A DNA stretch of 46,526 nt from Flavobacteriales bacterium. Its GTDB lineage: Bacteria; Bacteroidota; Bacteroidia; UBA10329. The DNA lies in the NCBI GenBank assembly GCA_021739625.1, contig JAIPBJ010000014.1, forward strand, positions 1 to 46,526, in the 5' to 3' direction. Positions 42,364-46,526 of the stretch are shown one piece after another. The translations under genes and the position numbers were made by a program. Position 1 is the first letter of the stretch. The number at the start of each line of letters is the position of its first letter. The notes under the pieces are model-generated. The model was not told the DNA's origin, searched no databases, and was given only the letters and a program-made list of their open reading frames with translations.

Positions 42364-45300
42364 ATGAAAACTATCCGGGTTCATTTGGATCGTTGTGGTC
42401 GATCCGTGGTGTTGGCGCGCTCTGAAAAGGTAAGGGAGTACAGGCCACCTTTCACCGACTGCTATGGAACCACATCGTTGAGCAGAAGTATAAGGATCGG
42501 GCATGCACACGTAGCCCATGCCATTCTGTTGACCCTGTTGGCACTGGGACTTTCCGTGTCTGGAGCTTTGGCGCAGACCGCGATTGCCGATCCCTCAGGG
42601 ACGGTTGTAACCGCAGCCTGTGCTGAGACCAGGGCCATCGGATTTCCGAATGGCAATACATTCACCTACACCAATGCCAACTGGCCATCGTGCACTGCAT
42701 GGGGCATTCCTACTACGGTTGCGGTGCTTAAGGCCAATGTGACCTCGGCAGCGGCCTGCACCTATGACAATGTGACCTATAACGCTGCCGCCCCAACCAA
42801 CTTGGCCGGTGGCGTTGCGTGCTTCACCGGCACAACCAACTACTATGCTTCCAATGGAACGGCCTATGCCAATAGGCCCACGAACATCCGGATGATTGTG
42901 ACCGTTACCAACAATGCAGGCACAGCCATGCAACTGCAGAACATCGGTGGGTTCATCTGTGCCTCCATACCCGACCCCAGCTTCACCTTCAAGGTGAAAG
43001 TGCAATTGCAGGCGTATGGCCCTGGAAGCGTGGTGTACTATACCTCTGGCACTGGAACTACTGGAACTATTTGCAGCACTGCACCTACTGTCAACACATA
43101 CACTTGCGGCAATTATCTGAATACTTGGGTCGGGGCCGTTCAGCTGTATAACTGCATGTCCACCAATAGTGGATATAAGATATGTTCGCAGTTTCCGGGC
43201 ACAACGAACAGTTATCGGTTTGTGAGTGGCGTGGTGCCCGCCAAACCCGGGACCCCAACGGGTGCCGTGACGGTGTGCCCAGGCACATCAGTAACGCTTA
43301 CACGGGCGGCCAACCCACCTGCAGACCACACCTATTACTGGCAGACCTCATCCTCAGGTACCAGTACAGCATTAGGATCTGGAGCAACCCTTACCGTGGC
43401 GCCAGTCGCCAACACCACATATTACGTAAGACCTCGGGCAGGTACATGTTGGGGAACTGCAAGCAACGGTGTTGCGGTGACCATGAAAACACTTTCAACG
43501 GCTCCAACTTCAATGACCTCGAGCATCGGAGCGGGCAATGCCTGTTCAGGCTCGCAGAGCATAACCCTCAGCTGGGCCGGGGGAAGTTTGGGAACCGGAG
43601 CCACCTATAAGGTCTATTCCGGAAGTTGCGGAGGCACATTGGTGGGCTCTTCCGCTACAACAAGTTTGGCCGTTACACCTGCTGGCAATACCACCTATTA
43701 TGTAAGAGCCGAAGGAGACTGCAACACCACTGGTTGCGTCTCGGTGGCCGTGACCACCTACCAGCCTGCATGTGACTTCATTTATGCTTCAACAACTGGA
43801 AATGATGCGAGTAACGGTACTGTAGAATGCCCGGTAAGGACTCTCTCTCGCGCACTTCAATTGGTATCAGGCTCACGGAATTATATCCGAATGTCTAATG
43901 GTGCCTTCACAGAGACTGGAATTGTGGATCTTGTCACTGGAGTCATTGTAGAAGGCGGTTATACGGTTTCCGGGACTTTGTGGGATAAAGCAAGTTCACC
44001 CGCTACCACCATCACATGTTCTGGTACCGGATCGAGCGGCAACGACATTGGTCATGTTATGGGTCTGCGGTCTTCGAGTAAAAACAATTGGAGATTGCAG
44101 GACCTAAGCATTGTGACCACCGCAGCAAGTGGCACCACTCCAAGCGGAAATGGAAAGTCCAATTATGCTGTATTCTCGAATGGTACTTCAGCAAATTTTA
44201 AAATTGTAAGATGCAGTGTGGTCAGTGGTGCGGCATCCAATGGCACTAACGGAGCTGCTGGAGCTGCTGGAAGCAATGGCACGGTTGGCTCAAATGGAGG
44301 TAATGGAGGTTGCAGCGCTGGTAATGATGGTGGTGGCGGAGGTGGCAATGGAGGAGCCAATGGCGTAGGTGGTTCAGGTGGGCCAGGAGGCAATGGAGGA
44401 CCAGGAGGCAGAGGGGGTTATGGTGGGGGAGGAGGAGCAGATAATGGAAGTGCCACAAGCAGTACGACTGTCACTCAAGGTGGTGGGAGAAGAAATGGTT
44501 ATCGGGGTCAAACCGGACTTCGTGGGTGTGGATCCGGTGTTGCCGCCAATACTTGTGGCAATGGGACCAATATTGGTGGCAACGGGGGCACTGGCAGCGG
44601 TGGTCAGAATGGTTTCACGGGAGGAAGTAACACTGCAGTTGGCGCAATCGGTTCTAACGGTACTGTTGTGACCTCAGCATACACCGGTGGCTTCTACGTT
44701 CCTTCCTATGGCACAAATGGTGGCGGAGGAACCGGTGGTGCCGGTGGAAGCGGTGGAGGTGGCGGTGCTTGGAGAGATAGAACAATTTGTTGCGATGCAG
44801 CTGGCGATGGAGGAAATGGTGGTAGCGGTGGCGGTGGCGGTGGTGAAGGTGGTGCAGGAGCAAGAGGTGGTGGTTCCTCGTATGGCATTTTCATCGTCTC
44901 TACTGGTGCAGCTGGCGAAATTTCCAATTGTTCGATAAATACTGGAACTGCTGGGGTGGTCAGAACGGGAGGAGCAGGGGGAGCAGGAGGCACATCACCA
45001 GCTGGAAACACTCAGCAGAATGGCTGCGATGGTGAGGGCTACAGTGGGGCTGGAGGTCGAGGGGGATCGGGCGGAGCAGGAGGAGTGGGCGGAGGCGCGA
45101 ATGCTGGTGTGCGGTATGCAATTGCTGTTCAGAATAGCGGTGTAACCCCAACCCTGACCGCAACAGCCGTTACCGTTAACTCATCCGTTTCCGGAGGTGC
45201 CATTCCCAACCCTGTTACGGTAACAGTTGAATACAGCAATGGCACGGTTGCAAACTCCAAGGCCTGTATCAACTCAGAGATAACTGTAAGTAAGTCAGGT

Positions 45301-46526
45301 AGTGGTTCTTGGTCGTTGACATCCACAGGGCTCAGTTGGGTCAATGATCAGAACAGCTCATCCAGTTCCTATGATGACAATCTGACCACTTCACCAAAAA
45401 AGGTTTATAGCACCACGGCCAATACGTGGCATAGCATATCATCCAATGGCAGCAGCTATGCTGGTTTTATCAGTGTTGCTACGGATAACAGGACGTTGCC
45501 CGTCATTGCCGCTGTGGCAAACATCTGTGCGGGAGGCACTGTCAACCTCGCAGCTCCCACTGCATCATGGGGAACTCCCGCAGAACGCTCATGGACCATT
45601 TATCAGGGAGCAACCACGGCAGGCACGGTGGTATTCACCAGTACTGTGGCCGACCCTGTTGCCACCGGGGCACTCAACACCGTGGGTGCATATCTGGTCA
45701 AGTATCAGGAAAGAGATGCCTGCTGTGGATGGTCTATCCCGGTTTACACCACGTTTAATGTTGTGCTGGACCCCTCAATAACCACGCAGCCGGTGTCACC
45801 GGCAAGCATCTGTGCGGGCGGCACCACATCGAACATATCGCTTGTTGCCGCCAATGGCACGCCATCCCTCACCTATCAGTGGCAGTACAATAATGCTGGC
45901 ACATGGGGCAACGTTGCAAACGGCACCCCGGCCGGATCGACCTATTCGGGCGGCACATCGGCCACGACCTTCAATGTCACCCATACCACGGCAGGAAGTT
46001 ATCAGTACCGCTGCATAGTCTCGGCCTCGGGCAGCGGATGCGGGGCTGCGACAAGCAGTACGGTGACGGTGACCGTGGTGGCCGACCCCTCAATAACCAC
46101 GCAGCCGGTGTCACCGGCAAGCATCTGTGCGGGTGGCACCACATCGAACATATCGCTTGTTGCCGCCAATGGCACGCCATCCCTCACCTACCAGTGGCAG
46201 TATAATAATGCTGGCACATGGGGGAACGTTGCAAACGGCACACCGGCCGGATCGACCTATTCGGGCGGCACATCGGCCACGACCTTCAATGCCACCCATA
46301 CCACGGCAGGAAGTTATCAGTACCGCTGCATAGTCTCGGCCTCGGGCAGTGGATGCGGGGCTGCGACAAGCAGTACGGTGACGGTGACTGTGGTGGCGGA
46401 CCCCTCAATAACCACGCAGCCGGTGTCACCGGCAAGCATCTGTGCGGGCGGCACCACATCGAACATATCGCTTGTTGCCGCCAATGGCACGCCATCCCTC
46501 ACCTATCAGTGGCAGTACAATAATGC
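42364..46526 (+). CDS. Giant Ig-repeat/beta-helix surface protein with Gly-rich insert (3' end beyond window)
   Basis: One frame is open from ATG at 42364 to the window end (1387 codons, no stop). The N-terminus is long and basic before a hydrophobic signal (LLTLLALGLSVSGALAQ, to about residue 71); a TTG at 42478 is an alternative start. Domains in order: an unrecognised cysteine-containing beta domain (to about 300); Ig-like domains (PTGAVTVCPGTSVTLTR, TYYVRPRAGTCW); a DUF1565-like beta-helix start (IYASTTGNDASNGTVECPVR, VEGGYTVSGTLWDK); a glycine-rich insert (44236-45116); more beta-helix or Ig sequence; and tandem 105-residue Ig-like repeats from 45769. A T9SS sorting domain is expected beyond the window but cannot be seen. 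The role is probably adhesion or surface layer, by architecture only. Confidence 0.88.
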   Translation, partial: MKTIRVHLDRCGRSVVLARSEKVREYRPPFTDCYGTTSLSRSIRIGHAHVAHAILLTLLALGLSVSGALAQTAIADPSGTVVTAACAETRAIGFPNGNTFTYTNANWPSCTAWGIPTTVAVLKANVTSAAACTYDNVTYNAAAPTNLAGGVACFTGTTNYYASNGTAYANRPTNIRMIVTVTNNAGTAMQLQNIGGFICASIPDPSFTFKVKVQLQAYGPGSVVYYTSGTGTTGTICSTAPTVNTYTCGNYLNTWVGAVQLYNCMSTNSGYKICSQFPGTTNSYRFVSGVVPAKPGTPTGAVTVCPGTSVTLTRAANPPADHTYYWQTSSSGTSTALGSGATLTVAPVANTTYYVRPRAGTCWGTASNGVAVTMKTLSTAPTSMTSSIGAGNACSGSQSITLSWAGGSLGTGATYKVYSGSCGGTLVGSSATTSLAVTPAGNTTYYVRAEGDCNTTGCVSVAVTTYQPACDFIYASTTGNDASNGTVECPVRTLSRALQLVSGSRNYIRMSNGAFTETGIVDLVTGVIVEGGYTVSGTLWDKASSPATTITCSGTGSSGNDIGHVMGLRSSSKNNWRLQDLSIVTTAASGTTPSGNGKSNYAVFSNGTSANFKIVRCSVVSGAASNGTNGAAGAAGSNGTVGSNGGNGGCSAGNDGGGGGGNGGANGVGGSGGPGGNGGPGGRGGYGGGGGADNGSATSSTTVTQGGGRRNGYRGQTGLRGCGSGVAANTCGNGTNIGGNGGTGSGGQNGFTGGSNTAVGAIGSNGTVVTSAYTGGFYVPSYGTNGGGGTGGAGGSGGGGGAWRDRTICCDAAGDGGNGGSGGGGGGEGGAGARGGGSSYGIFIVSTGAAGEISNCSINTGTAGVVRTGGAGGAGGTSPAGNTQQNGCDGEGYSGAGGRGGSGGAGGVGGGANAGVRYAIAVQNSGVTPTLTATAVTVNSSVSGGAIPNPVTVTVEYSNGTVANSKACINSEITVSKSGSGSWSLTSTGLSWVNDQNSSSSSYDDNLTTSPKKVYSTTANTWHSISSNGSSYAGFISVATDNRTLPVIAAVANICAGGTVNLAAPTASWGTPAERSWTIYQGATTAGTVVFTSTVADPVATGALNTVGAYLVKYQERDACCGWSIPVYTTFNVVLDPSITTQPVSPASICAGGTTSNISLVAANGTPSLTYQWQYNNAGTWGNVANGTPAGSTYSGGTSATTFNVTHTTAGSYQYRCIVSASGSGCGAATSSTVTVTVVADPSITTQPVSPASICAGGTTSNISLVAANGTPSLTYQWQYNNAGTWGNVANGTPAGSTYSGGTSATTFNATHTTAGSYQYRCIVSASGSGCGAATSSTVTVTVVADPSITTQPVSPASICAGGTTSNISLVAANGTPSLTYQWQYNN
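44236..45116 (+). repeat. Glycine-rich, collagen-like low-complexity segment
   Basis: About 290 codons are dominated by GGT, GGA and GGC glycine codons with Asn, Ala and Ser (NGGNGG, GGAGG, GGGGGG patterns). Short beta-strand pieces interrupt it (YGIFIVSTGAAGEISNCSI and GVRYAIAVQNSG), so it sits inside a beta-helix domain. The use of GGT/GGA differs from the GGC-leaning host genes. Confidence 0.85.
45769..46526 (+). repeat. 315-bp tandem repeats encoding 105-residue Ig-like domains
   Basis: Units begin with GACCCCTCAATAACC at 45769, 46084 and 46399, exactly 315 bases apart; the third is cut by the window end after 128 bases. Units 1 and 2 differ at about nine positions, all but one synonymous (a Val/Ala change). 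The visible part of unit 3 equals unit 1 at every position. Confidence 0.96.

Noticed and set aside
44163-45011. Proline-rich minus-strand frames (PPPPPP patterns)
   Set aside because: They are simply the complement of the glycine codons in the surface-protein insert.
45769-46526. CRISPR array
   Set aside because: The repeats are 315 bases long, contiguous, in frame and translated; there are no short repeats with unique spacers.

Overview
The window looks like chromosomal DNA of a member of the Bacteroidota, plausibly a fairly high-GC Flavobacteriales-type organism. The evidence is consistent. Six predicted secreted proteins appear to use the type IX secretion system (T9SS). Three end in a type A-like sorting domain, two end in the type B (gliding-motility C-terminal) domain, and one runs off the window before its C-terminus. 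Promoter boxes of the Bacteroidota form TAnnTTTG stand in front of many genes. The polymerase DnaE carries an N-terminal DnaQ-like exonuclease, and LysRS has a C-terminal extension. The sequence is probably from an assembled metagenome, because it stops inside a 315-bp tandem repeat, but that is an inference.

Layout. 1-1840 is an AT-richer accessory stretch with two unrecognised genes, one of them a small membrane protein with a WPGA motif. 1875-8916 holds a deoxyhypusine synthase-family enzyme, a TPR/SpoIIE-type phosphatase divergent from a transglutaminase-fold protein, an Rrf2 regulator divergent from a thiolase, and a DMT permease. 8983-10671 is a secreted haem-plus-copper protein resembling peptidylglycine/dopamine monooxygenases. 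10765-12168 is rplU-rpmA with a clear terminator, and pdxJ. 12481-19036 holds two overlapping giant PKD-repeat proteins. 19095-22538 holds a fatty-acid hydroxylase, a lipoprotein-like hydrolase, an outer-membrane barrel candidate and an unknown gene. 22539-22881 is an AT-rich intergenic island with a perfect 54-bp palindrome. 23131-31442 is housekeeping: lysS, a CocE-type hydrolase, PGI/PMI, lipB, a TauE/SafE permease, rsmI and an M28 peptidase. 31515-36364 is dnaE, preceded on the left by an orphan second copy of its own 3' end. 36679-46526 holds a DUF2461 protein, a PhoD-type phosphatase, a Ycf48-type propeller protein and an incomplete giant surface protein.

How the parts fit. Most of the coding capacity that is not housekeeping is export cargo: adhesin-like PKD/Ig proteins, a phosphatase and a redox enzyme. 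These would be delivered to the cell surface by a T9SS encoded elsewhere. No phage, insertion sequence, CRISPR array, tRNA or rRNA was found. The observations most worth a second look are the 54-bp palindrome, the orphan dnaE tail, the intergenic-type repeat translated in frame inside dnaE (with an inverted copy upstream of the gene), the haem-copper fusion, and the near-identical alternating 315-bp repeats at the right edge.
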